Below are positions 50,501-61,600 of a DNA stretch of 64,000 bases, one piece after another (position 1 is the stretch's first letter; every line of letters begins with the position of its first letter). A program made the position numbers and the translations under genes. The notes beneath the pieces are model-generated. The model worked only from the letters and a program-made list of their open reading frames with translations. It was not told the DNA's origin and searched no databases. Source of the stretch: Hybos culiciformis (lineage: Eukaryota > Arthropoda > Insecta > Diptera > Hybotidae); contig OZ023273.1 of the NCBI GenBank assembly GCA_964007475.1, forward strand, positions 112,391,812-112,455,811. Direction: 5' to 3'.

Positions 50501-52366
50501 TATTAATAAAATTTTTAACTGGAAAATTAATGTTAGTATTTTTTTAATTTTTTTTAATTCAAACAAAAAATGTTAATCAATTTAAACACAAAATTCCTTT
50601 TTTCTTGAAAATTTAATTACAGTTTTGAAAACACATCGCATAAAAAATTATACATCATTTAGATATAAATAATATTCTTTTTTTTTTGTTTACCTCACAA
50701 CCTTAAAAAGAGAAAATAATTAAGTTCAACAATAAAAAGTAATCAAAATATTTTGGACAGTTATTGTTTTTCAATGATACATTTTAGATTTAAAAACTGT
50801 TTATTATAATAATTGGACGCTTATTTTCATTATAATTTTATAAAGATGATGAAAGGAAAATTCACTCTTTTAACGTTTGTATTTTTTTTATTAATAAAAA
50901 TTGTCTTATAGACTAAAAATTTCTTTTAAATATAAATAATAATTTAATAGTTATTAATGATAGACGTTCTATCAATAAAATATTTTTTTTTATAAATTTT
51001 TATTAAGAGCCCTTCCCATAAGATATTTCAATTGTTATTGTCGACATTTTTCACATAAAAACTGTATTTTATTGACAAAAAATATAATATGTTTTTGATT
51101 AACTAGACATAAAAGTTCTTTTCGATTCAAGAAAAATTATGTCTTGTTTTGTTGGAAATTTTCCATATTTATAAATTATAACGAATTCCAAAAATAAAGT
51201 TCTTTATTTTTATATCATTTTAATACTGAAAAATGTTAATCAATCGGATTTGCTTATTAGGAATGGTTCTTAATTTAATATTTCATATTCTGTACAATTA
51301 TTTTTTAAAACAATTTGTATTTAAAATGTTTTTCGTTCAGTTTTACAATGTTCAAAGTTTTATTTTATAGTATGTATTAAAAAAATTTTTAAAATGAAAA
51401 TTTAATTTTTACGTATCTTCACGACTAAATGTCAAAAATGTTGTTTGTCAATGAAATTTTTATATATAATATGCACATATTTTAAACTTAAAAAATAACA
51501 TAAAAACTTTTCATCAAATATTTTTAGTTTTTTTAAAAAATGATTATAATTTTATTTTTTACAATTTTGAACTTGTTAAAATAAGAACTAAATATTAAAA
51601 TATTTTTCTCAACATAAATAAAGAGAAATGTTATCCTAAACAAAAGTCTAGAGACTAGAATTTTCTATTTGCTTTAATAATTTCATAATTTCAAAAGAAC
51701 TTTATCGCATTAAGATCATCGAAAACCATTTCATTAATTGGTATTCAAATATGTTTCCGTTATCACCTTCGTCGCAGGCTTATAACGAACAAAAAAAAAT
51801 CAGAAATTAAATAAAAAATTCAACTATAGAAATCTAAAAACTAAATGCAACCAACTTTTAGAGTACATTTTCTTTGAAATATTAATTAAACTATATCTTA
51901 TTCGAAAAGTATAATGTTTTAATTATTTTGAAACATTTATTGTAGAACGTTATAAAGCTAATTAAGAATAGTTCGAAAAAATAAAAAAATTACGTTATAT
52001 CTTACGCAAATAACATGCCGGACGTTTACAACGCTTGGTCTTTGAAAAACTATTTTTTCAAATTTGTTTTTTTTTTGACAATATTAACAATTTTATGTTC
52101 ACACGCACAGCTTCTAAACATATTAATAAATAAAAGTGGAAAAACCAAAATTAATTGTTTACGACAATACAATTTGATTTTGTATGGTTCTATATTAAAG
52201 AAGGGGGGTTGGACGTTTTCGATAATTGTCTTTAAACTGCGAAATTATCATAATTTTCATATAAAATTTTCTACTTTTCTTATTTTTTTTTTTCCTTTTT
52301 CTTTTTTTATAAATTTAGTAGAGTATATACTAGAGCTAAAAATTTTCGCTGTACGCTAATTTCTTG
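47567..52366. other. AT-rich stretch, T-skewed, including BicD 3' flank
   Basis: From about 47740 to 49130 the plus strand carries many T runs of 10-20 bases and few A runs of similar length. A possible polyadenylation signal for BicD (AATAAA on the minus strand) lies at 51936-51941, which would give a 3' UTR of roughly 430 bases. A plus-strand frame at 52015-52359 overlaps that UTR and is not believed. Confidence 0.45.
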
Positions 52367-52484
52367 TTAGATATAATTTGGACTGGAATTACTGTTTGGA
52401 TTTCTAGTAGATGATCGATTAAAAGTTGATTTACTACCAGCTCCACGTTGTGGTGGCATTGGTCTTCGAACATGCCGCATTTCC
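52367..52484 (-). CDS. BicD: BicD coding exon 8 (residues 745-783)
   Basis: It encodes [16 protein letters not shown] and a short Ser/Asn-rich tail ending SPNYI, then TAA at 52369-52367. Acceptor TTTTAG. Confidence 0.93.
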
Positions 52485-55400
52485 CTAAAAGAAATAATTT
52501 ATAAGTATTTATACAGATACAGTTTTAAATTTTCGAATTTTATCTTGTTTAACAAAATTATTAATTACATTATTTTAAACGTCGACAAAAAAGAAAATCT
52601 TCCTTATATTGGAAATCCTGAACCTGGATACTTTTTGACTTAAAAAAATAGGATAATAAACTACGATAGATCGAAAAAAGTTTTACGAAAATTATATGCT
52701 CATTTTCTATTTAAATGATAAAATGAAATCAATATGTGCATTTCTAGTTCCATTCGAATCAAGAATTTAAGCCATCAAGGTACGTACGCTTACCATCTAA
52801 TTTTATTAAAAACCTTGTAGTTTTTATAAAAAGAATAAAAATTAAAAATAATTACCGGTCCATTTCCATCTCTTCTAATCTCTGAGTCAAAGTTAATTTT
52901 TGTTGTACAGCTAATCTCAATAATTGATTTAATGTTTTCTTTTCCTCTTCAGCTGCATCTAACTGTCTATTCAAATCATCGACTTGAGTAACGTATTCTT
53001 CGCATCTTGCTGCGAACATTGCACGTAAGCCTTAAAAAAATATATTATTAAGTTCAATCATTTTTATTTTTAATACGACAATGACTAGGTGTTTACTTGA
53101 AAAGGTGGCAGCATCTTCTTTAAGTAGTTTTAATTCATTACGTAATTTTGACATTGTGTCACTGACAACTAATTTCTCATTTTCATATTTTGATTTCAAA
53201 TTTGTTAATGCAACTTCCGCGGTTTTTTTATTGGATTTTAAAACTGTGCGTAATGTTGCAATTTGTTCCCTCTTCGTTGATAGTAAGCTCTTAAGTTTTA
53301 TAATTTGCTCTTGAAGTTCTTCGATTTCTTCACGATTATATTTATCTAAAATAAATAAAGATTAAATTTTTAAGTTTTCAAACATAATTTTCTTAAAATA
53401 GAAAGAAACTAATATACATTAAAGTATATTATATTTCCCTACAATTTTACTCTGTTTACAAATTTATATACCGGATTTAACCTACCTTGACTAATATCAC
53501 CACGAACTTTGTTTTTGGTAAGATCTATGGTGTGTTCAACAGCAATTTTCAAATATTTTATTTGGTCATTAACGGTATCAACGTATTTTTTAATCTCAAC
53601 TGAATCTGCTAATGCCTGCAAGTCTTCAACGAAATTTGATCTAGAAATTAATATTTCTGATCTAAATTGTGACTGAATTGCAGTTAATGAATCATTGTCA
53701 AAGCTGAAAGTTAAATAAAATTATGTTTATTATAAATTTATACAATTCAAAAAATAAATGACCAAAAATGGATCAAAAATTTCAAAAAAATTTTAATACT
53801 AACTCAGCTTCGTAGTGCAATAGTTGGAATTGTTAGTAAAGCTTTAATTTTTAGAATGTTTTACAATTTAAATGTTCATATTTGACCAAAAAATAAAACG
53901 CCCGCAAAAATCTCTACGCGAACTAAAAAAAATTAATAATTTCATAAAAGTTTACCTCATATCTTCATTTTTGTGATCTAATAACACTCTGGTTGGGGTT
54001 TCACAATTGACAGTGCATACCAAGTGATATAATTGAGCCAAATCATCACTTAAGGCCACTAGAGTGCCTCGAGCAGCACCTAAACTTTGTCCTGCATTTT
54101 GTGATATATTAGTTAATGTTTGGACATCATTTTGTAAATCTAATGATTTTTGTTCACTTGACAGTAATTTATTTTTTAAATTAGTTATTTCATTGCGTAA
54201 TGTAACCATGGCATCTGATAAATTTAACCCCTTCTGAAGTTCAATCAAATCTGTTCGTAAGTTATCGATTTCTTTCGAACTTAAATTAAACCAATTGTTA
54301 TATTGCATAATTACTCCCCGTAATTTCTCGTGCAGTGCTTTATCTTTATCAATAATTGATGGAGTTTCTTCACTGTTCGCATCAATTTGTTTCTTCAATT
54401 GAACTAGTGATTCAACATGAGCGGCTAAAAGTGCAACACGTGCAATAAAATTTTGTAACTCATTTTGACTTTTATCTAGATTAGATTGAGCTTCCCTTAA
54501 ATTAACTGTTAAATGCGATTTTTCAGATTCCAATGTTTCCAATTGTTTTTCAAGTTTATTTAACTCATTCAAATGAATTTCTGAGAAGAGATCACATTTA
54601 GTGCCATCTGGAGTTTTTAATTCAGTGAGGTCAGCTTCCAATCGTTTCAATGCTAAATTTTCTTCTTCTCCTTCACTATTATTACCCGAATTTTCATCCA
54701 TGCCACGAATATTATAGGCTAAATTACTAATCTTATACATTGATTCACGATTTATATGTCCATCTAATTCTTTCTTCAATGCATATTTAGCTTCACGTTC
54801 ACTCTAAAAATCAAATAAATAATACATATAATTTGTATAAAAAATATTGAGAAAAAAAAAACATTTTTGGCCTCTGAGAAAAACGTAATATTATGTCCTT
54901 GTAAGTGTGGTCAAGCGAATTTAAAAAGTTTTTCCAGTTTTTAAACGATTATTTTTAAAATAAATTAAAATTCTATACTTACTTGTAATGCTTCAAGAGC
55001 TTCTTCCATTTGCTTTTCGGCAATTTTTTTCAAATTTGCCAACTCTTCTACTTGAGAATTTAATAATTCAATTTCTTCTGATAAACGTCTAATCTCATGT
55101 TTAGCTCCTTCAAACTCGACCTTAAAATTTATTAATTAATGAATTTAAATTCTTTTCTTTAACAACAAAAATGTTTTACCTGAGAACTTTTTAAATTTGA
55201 AACATGTTTTTGAAGCGAAATATTTTCTTCTTCTAATTCCGAGTATTCTGTAAGCATTCTAGTTTCTCTAAATTTTAATTCTTTTAATTCAGATTTTATT
55301 CTCATTTTTTCCGCTTCTGTATCTGATTTGTCTCTGCCAATTTCTGAATTCTCTTGCAGCATTCTATCACGCTCATTTGTGACTCTCTCTAATTCATGAC

Positions 55401-56298
55401 GAAGCTGTTTAACTTCTGATTCTAATTCTAGAATTTGTAAATTTAATGATGTTTCTATTGCAGCTGATTCATTAAGTAGTGCATCTTCTTGCTCGGTGCC
55501 AGTTTTTGTGATAACTTTTTGAGATGTCTGATATTTAGCTAATGCCTGAAAAAAAAAAAAAACGAAATTACAAATCCTCGTGTGAAAGGAAAAAAACAAA
55601 TATGTAAAAAAAAATTTTACCTATTCTAATTTTAACAAGCTTATTCATTTAATTAGGTTGATATGTAGTTAGGGTAGGTACATAATATTGCCCGGTCAGG
55701 ATAACTATGAGTATCGAGGTAGGAAGGATAGTACAAAGGACAAACAGAACCGGCCGTAATTTAAATCAAGATAATCTGTGTAAGAGAATTATTTCATCCA
55801 CCTACGAATGTCCTTCTTTTTCTTTTTTTTTTTTGAAAAACACAACAAAGTGAAAAAATTTAAAAATTAATTCAGGTGGAAATAGAACCCACGACCGAAT
55901 ACTCCGTAGAATAATGGCAATACCACTACACCATGACGGCATGATTCCATTTAATAAATAAATGCCTATCTACATATCTACAATGAATAAAAATCAACTA
56001 AGTCGTTTGGACGGTAGGAAAATACCTGCCTACCTACTTAAATCACCACAACACCTACCTCTTGAGTTATATCCAAATCATGTTTGGCATTGTCATATAA
56101 ATTTTCCAATTCGTCACATTTTAATTCTAATATACTTTTCTCGTCAAGCAGTTCCAAACCATATTGGGCTGACTGAATTTTTTCTGATATTGCTAAATCC
56201 AATTCCCTTGAAAGTCGTTCATTTTCAGCTTTTAATTCATTTAAAGAGCCTTCATTTGTGTTGGCTGTTGTGATATTCCCACCGCTGCCACTTGACAT
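52367..56298 (-). CDS. BicD: Bicaudal-D dynein adaptor (complete, 8 coding exons)
   Basis: Coding exons, 5' to 3' on the minus strand: 56298-56059, 55545-55180, 55120-54983, 54803-53956, 53703-53486, 53345-53097, 53030-52856, 52484-52367. All introns have GT/AG ends, and the joined frame is open for 783 codons plus TAA, matching the usual size of insect BicD. The protein is almost entirely coiled coil. It links dynein-dynactin, through the N-terminal half, to cargo bound by the C-terminal coil (Egalitarian-mRNA, Rab6 and others in the family), acting in mRNA and vesicle transport and oocyte polarity. A CC1-box-like SAQYG (residues 43-47), which in the family contacts the dynein light intermediate chain, is present. 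The C-terminal cargo-binding segment (about residues 605-745) is the best conserved part. The start ATG is chosen because it precedes the conserved ERLSREL segment and fits the family length. Head to head with Scaper. Confidence 0.96.
52856..53030 (-). CDS. BicD: BicD coding exon 7 (residues 687-745)
   Basis: It encodes [19 protein letters not shown] to [20 protein letters not shown], the rest of the cargo-binding coil. It ends with two bases of an Arg codon before GTAATT. Confidence 0.95.
53097..53345 (-). CDS. BicD: BicD coding exon 6 (residues 604-687)
   Basis: It encodes [34 protein letters not shown] and [17 protein letters not shown], the front of the C-terminal cargo-binding coil. Acceptor TTTTAG, donor TCAA|GTAAAC. 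Confidence 0.95.
53486..53703 (-). CDS. BicD: BicD coding exon 5 (residues 531-604)
   Basis: It encodes [18 protein letters not shown] to [10 protein letters not shown]. It starts with the last base of a split Ser codon and ends with the first base of an Asp codon. Acceptor TTTCAG, donor AAG|GTAGGT. Confidence 0.93.
53956..54803 (-). CDS. BicD: BicD coding exon 4 (residues 249-531)
   Basis: It begins [20 protein letters not shown] and ends LLDHKNEDM, with two bases of the next codon, donor AG|GTAAAC. It covers the end of the first coil, an acidic linker (NSEGEEEN) and the central coils. Confidence 0.95.
54983..55120 (-). CDS. BicD: BicD coding exon 3 (residues 203-248)
   Basis: It encodes [16 protein letters not shown] to EEALEALQ, with acceptor AAG|GTC and donor CAA|GTAAGT, phase 0. 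It is a 46-codon exon. Confidence 0.93.
55180..55545 (-). CDS. BicD: BicD coding exon 2 (residues 81-202)
   Basis: It begins [11 protein letters not shown] after a long pyrimidine tract and CAG, and ends SSQ before GTAAAA. It is phase 0 at both ends. It encodes [14 protein letters not shown] and [15 protein letters not shown], strongly conserved family segments. Confidence 0.95.
55690..55945 (-). repeat. tRNA-derived SINE-like insertion in BicD intron 1
   Basis: On the minus strand an A-box-like TGGTGTAGTGGTATTGCC (55916-55933) is followed by GTGGGTTCTATTTCCAC (55876-55892), a T arm with one loop change from the one at 36898. The spacing is tRNA-like, but no acceptor stem forms. Downstream is an unrelated body of more complex sequence to about 55690. 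This fits a tRNA-headed SINE or tRNA pseudogene. Body limits are uncertain. Confidence 0.5.
56059..56298 (-). CDS. BicD: BicD coding exon 1 (residues 1-80)
   Basis: It starts MSSGSGGN and ends in DLDITQE, with donor GAG|GTAGGT, phase 0. It contains the start of coiled coil 1 and the CC1-box-like SAQYG. Confidence 0.93.
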
Positions 56299-57014
56299 TT
56301 TTTTTTAATTGATTTTTTCTTTTTTTTTATATAAAAAAAAAAAAACAATTTTCTTTCACACTACTAATTTCGTTTTAATTATCTACTAAAAAAGAAAAAA
56401 AAAGTAAAAATATAGAATAGAAATTATTAGACAGCACAAAATAAATAAAAGAAGAAACAAAAAAAAAAAAGGTTAGTAACTAAAAAAGAAAAAAAATTTG
56501 TATGAAAATTTAATTAATATAAAAATAAAATTAACACACATACATAAAAAATAAAATTATATTTTTTGTGAACTGCCAACAATGATTTTTTTTCTTCTTC
56601 TTTTTTTTTTTTTTAATTCATGAACTTGCTCCCCCAAAATATACGCCAATAATAAAATATACGTATTTTATTTTTCTTAATTTCATTAAATTGCAAACTT
56701 TATTAACTTAAAATTATTATTAATTTATTTAAATTAACTAATTTATTATTTTCAATTTTATTAAAAAAAAAAATAAAAATAATTTTTCACCTGAGCTGAG
56801 AGCAAAAAAATGACCTCAGAGTCAGACCTTTTTTCTTTCCAAAAATTATATTCAATGCAAATGTGTGTGGGAATGTGAAAAATGCAAAAATGACAGAACG
56901 AAATGAAAGCCGATTTTCAATTAACCAGTCGCTTGCCGAAATAAAAAATTGTTACAAAATAAGCGATCATAGCTGAATAATCATAAGACACCTACTTAGT
57001 TTATTTTTATTATA
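56299..57014. other. BicD upstream region
   Basis: Next to the start codon are long A and T runs. From 56789 to 56980 the sequence is more complex (for example CCTGAGCTGAGAGC and TGACCTCAGAGTCAGACC) and on the minus strand shows CTCAG|GTGAAA, which could be the donor of a 5' UTR exon. This is the best place to look for the BicD promoter. I cannot mark a start site. Confidence 0.35.
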
Positions 57015-57022
57015 CTGTCATC

Positions 57023-57831
57023 CATGGGCGCCGGCAGTATGGTGCAAGGTGGTGCAACTGCACCACCTTTGTTTGATAAAAATGTTATTAAAATTTTGAT
57101 AAAATTTGAAAAAAAAAGTTAAAAAAAACGTGGGGAAAAGTTTAAGGAAAATATTTTTTTCTGAGGAAAATTTGAAGAAATTCATAATATTGTGCTAACT
57201 TTGGCAGTCAACAATATTTAAAATTTCAGACTCGTAAATTTTTTTTACCCTAATGATTTTAAGAAGTTAATATCATTACGATATTCTTCTACGTACGTTG
57301 AACTCAAAATCCATTGTTGAAACTAAACTTTTTGATTTACAACAATATAAGTATCGCATAAAATCTGAACACATTAAAAATTTGAGAAAATCTTGCAAAA
57401 ATAAGCTGTTTTTGTGGAAAAACGGCTGTGAGTAAAACCGTTAAACAATTTTTTTTCTATTTTAGAGCAAAAAAAGAATTTAGTACAAAAAAATATAAAA
57501 AAATAATTTCAGGAATTTTTTTAAAAAAGTGTCTATTTTGGGGAAATTTCTTAAAAATTTGAGTGAATTTCATTTATTCCATCTGGCAGCCCTGGTGAGA
57601 GATAATCTTAAAAAGTTCTGAGCATCGCATCAGCATACTGAGATGAATTTTGTCGTGAATTCAAAATATTGTTTTGCAACTGATTTTTCCTAAAAATCAA
57701 AATTTAATTTAAATTAAGGTTGTTGGAAATTGTAACTTAGTGATGAACCCGCAATATGTCAAAGATTTGGTAAAATCAAAATAATAATTTTTACATGCAC
57801 CACCTTATAAAAAATCCTGACGGCGCCCATG
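57023..57831. mobile_element. hAT-type element between BicD and Scaper (809 bp)
   Basis: The ends CATGGGCGCCGGCAG and, inverted, CATGGGCGCCGTCAG are flanked by a perfect 8-bp CTGTCATC (57015-57022 and 57832-57839). Inverted similarity continues inward through AAGGTGGTGCA. The interior is noncoding. It separates the two promoters. Confidence 0.9.
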
Positions 57832-57839
57832 CTGTCATC

Positions 57840-58499
57840 ACAATAAAATAAATTTCTAATTTTTTAGAACATATGGTTTTCAAATATATGGTAATGGTGT
57901 GCAAACCTTCTTTATTTACTTTTAAATAATTTTTTCAATTTTTAATCTGTTGTTTTTTAAATATTAAAAACTCAAGTTTCACACTTTGCCTTTTATTTCA
58001 AATTTACCTAATGTAGTGAAAGCCGTTAATTGTTTTATTTGTTTTGACACAAGAAAAACGCAAAAAGAAAAATGTGTTTACTTTTTTTGACAATTTAAAA
58101 TTTTTTTTAGTTACTGAAAAAAAAAACAAATGAGGATTTTTGTACTGAAAATTTTCATGAAATTTTCCAATAATAAAAAATAATTTTAATTAATTATGTT
58201 AAAAGAAAATTCTTTTAATTATATTTTCTTTTTAATTAATGGAATGAAATAATTTTTGAAAATTGAATTGTTGAAAAAGTTTTAATAATTAAAAAAATAA
58301 AAACCAGATGTAAGAAAAAAAAAAACAAAGAATTGTGAAAAAAAAAATTACCTAAAAAATTTGAATTTAAATAAATAGGTATAAAAAAAATTACAAGAAA
58401 TAAAAAAAATTAATTTGTTTTTATTACTCGTTGTTGTTTTTATTAACTTTTTAATTTTTAAAACAAACTGAAAAATTAAAAGATTAAATAAAAAAAATT
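57840..58499. other. Scaper upstream region and 5' UTR
   Basis: A/T-rich with homopolymer runs. It should contain the Scaper transcription start, but no TATA box or initiator can be singled out. Confidence 0.4.
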
Positions 58500-58626
58500 A
58501 TGGATTCAGTGGTAAACAATAAAAAAAATAATGAATTTGATTGTAGAAATTTAAACAGTAGTGGTGGTGGCGCTGCTGGAGATTGCTGCAATTCTTCTAC
58601 ACAGAACTGTCCATCTCTGCAAAATG
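58500..58626 (+). CDS. Scaper: Scaper coding exon 1 (residues 1-43)
   Basis: ATG at 58500 opens [15 protein letters not shown], then a Gly/Ser/Cys-rich stretch to PSLQN, with one base of the next codon before GTAATA. The start is inferred: it is the only ATG in the exon that stays in phase with exon 2. The peptide itself is not conserved enough to confirm it. Confidence 0.72.
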
Positions 58627-61600
58627 GTAATAATGATCTCATTTGTTTTTTTTTTAACGTTCGGTGACTAATTAGTCTGCCTACGTCCATGATATTTTTA
58701 TCTTTTACTTTAGAACTTAATTTGGAAATCTATGCAATACAAAATCTTTATAGGTATCCTTTCTACGGTTCCATCAACTTCCCAAATATTTTTTTTTTTA
58801 ATTTTTAAGGTCTGTAAACTTCTTCTGTAACTAACCTACCTTGTAAGGTATAAAAATTAATTTTTAACTTTGAAAAGTTAATGCTTAATAGGTAGTAATA
58901 AAATGTATGTTTATTGTTGTTCTTTTTTTTTTAGATTTGCAAGCAGTTCGAAAACCACCTGCTGTCCCAAAAATTCAACAACCCTCTCAGCCACAATCTC
59001 ACCATCATTTAAACAAAAAACCTCAATTAAGTGGCGGAGGCAAATCAAATCACAGAGTACGAAGTGCATCAACTGGACGTGATAAAAAATCAGAACTTCA
59101 AGCCAGATATTGGGCTTTATTATTTGGAAATTTACAACGAGCCATAAATGAAATTTATCAAACTGTAGAATGTTATGAGAATATGTCATCATGCCAGGAA
59201 ACTATTCTCGTATTAGAAAATTATATTCGAGATTTTAAAGCATTAGCCGAATGGTTTCGTGTCTCATGGGATTATGAAAGCACACCGTTGCCTCAAAGAC
59301 CGCAATCATTAGCATGGGAGGTGCGTAAAAGTAATCCATTGCCTAGAGTGCGTACAAAAAGTTTGAACAGCCCAATAATGTCCGGAAAATCAAGTCCAGT
59401 TTATTCGGGAAAGAGTTCACCATGTTCGGACGAAAATCGAACTAGAAAAGGTTCAACAACACGACTTAATATACGAGAGCTATTCTCAAACAGCAAGAAC
59501 TCAACAATTATGAATAAAAAAACTGTATCTTTGGATAAAATAGATAAAATAGATTCTGACAAAAAATTAGTTGCTAAAATTTTTGAAAAGCACGCTGTAG
59601 ACTCTAATACACTGGCACCGCCAGATTCCAATGAGCTAAGTTGGAATGATATGATTGATTTGGAAACAAATTTTGAAGAATCTCATCAAGAGGTAATGTC
59701 GCCGTCTAATAATGAAGGAATTGAAAAATTTGATCAATATTCGCAAACTGATTTAGATGATGATAATCTTACTTTAGCAGAAATACGAGAAAAAATGCGA
59801 AAATTAAAAGAACAAGAAAATACACCGGAAAGAGATTGTGAAACAATCATATCGCAAGTTCTAACTGCAGTTGAGTTAACAGTTCAGAAATTAAACTCAA
59901 TGGAAAATGAAGAGCTAGCAAAGAAAAAAGAAATTATATCAAATGAAACAGAATTGAAAAAAATCGAAATAAAAAAACCGATTGAAACAGTAAAGGAAAC
60001 TACTTTAATGAAAAAGGCACAACAAAGTCCTATGAAATACTCGAGCGTGGTAAATAAAACAGTTACTCTGTCGTCTCGTCAAATTGGAGCAGGTCCGTCA
60101 AAACTTAATTCGAAACCTAAATCAGGTTCTGTAGCTACACCTGCATCTCAAAAAACAACTACTATAGGTAAAATTAATTTTATTTGACATAATTTTAAGT
60201 TTTGATATAATTGAATTTGTTGTTCTTGGATCTGTTGTTATTTTTTTATATATTTTTTAAATTAGCAAGCTCATAATTAAAATAAAACGCCTAATTGTGA
60301 TGTTTAGTTCGTTTATTTTTAAAGGCTGCTAAAACCTACTAAATATAAAAGAATCAGAGACCTAATTTAACATAATAATTTTTTTTAATGTTTTTTTCAG
60401 GCTTGATACCATCTGGAAATGTAGTAAAAAAATTACCAGCGAAACCAGCTACTATTTCTAATTTCCCGAAACAACATTCCTCTCAGAAAACTATCGCAGC
60501 AACACCTGCTCAACCTAATAAAAATAAATGGGTTCCTCCGTCAAATGTAGCTAATAGGTTATCAGCTAGATCTAGAACAATGATTGATATGACTGACAAA
60601 AATAAATCAATGAAACCATTTTTAACTGCAAATTCAAGAAAATCATCACGGGAAGACATTGGCAGTTCTAGTTCAACTCTGAAAGCTAGCAATGAGAAAA
60701 TTTCAAATTCAAGATTTAATTTGAATGAAAAAATTCCAAGAGAAAGAAGGTCTGAGCCCAAACAATTTCCCAGTGACAGTAACGATGGTTGGTTAACTGT
60801 TAAAAATCGTCGTCGTTCTAGCTTACATTGGGCTAATCGTTTTAACCAGCCAACTGGATATGCTAGTTTGCCCACTTTATCTTTATTAAACGAAAAAGAC
60901 GAAAAATTGTTAAAAAGTGGAAAAAAGAATTTGAAAGAAAAATTAAAGCAAAAATCAATTGAAAAAGTTGAACCAAAAGTGGACATCTCTTTGGTGAAAT
61001 TAAATAAACCGGGTTTATTATCAGAAAAGCCAATAAATAAAAATGCTGATAGTAAATCAGTTGATAAGAAAGAAGTAGCAAATAAAATACCAGCCGGACG
61101 TCAAAATGTAATAAAAAGACAAAAATCCGATTTAACTGGGTTGAAAATGACTTCCTTGCATAAAGAATACATGAGAAGTGATAAATATAATAGCGATAAT
61201 GGAACCAGTGATAATGTGCAAAACATTACTTTAGAGAACAAAGTGAAGGTTGAATCTGTACTTGATATGCCAACAGAAGATGATGGGAATAAAATTGATA
61301 TCAAAATTCAAACAAATCGAGAATTTTCCAAGGCAATTGGTGATTTGTATGAAAGCTTAACCTTAACAAGCATAAGCATAGGAGCTAAATGTGATCCGAA
61401 CGGCCTTTCTAGTTGTGACGAATACGAAGAACGTGATGAATCAGATGAGGATCAGAGAAAATTACTTGAAGAACAAGAATCACTTGAGCGTCAAATTTTT
61501 GAATTGCAAAATACAGAAATTGATGTGGACACTGAAACGGATGAGACTGACTGTGATATAATTGATCAGGATGAGAATACTCTCATAGAGAATGGTGAAA

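Noticed and set aside
52015..52359. 114-codon plus-strand frame with an ATG
   Set aside because: It lies antisense in the BicD 3' flank, is dominated by F/L/I from T-rich sequence, has no recognisable domain and no splice context. Probably chance.
58484..58690. Minus-strand frame over Scaper exon 1, and other frames antisense to Scaper and BicD exons
   Set aside because: They are shadows of the spliced coding frames on the opposite strand.
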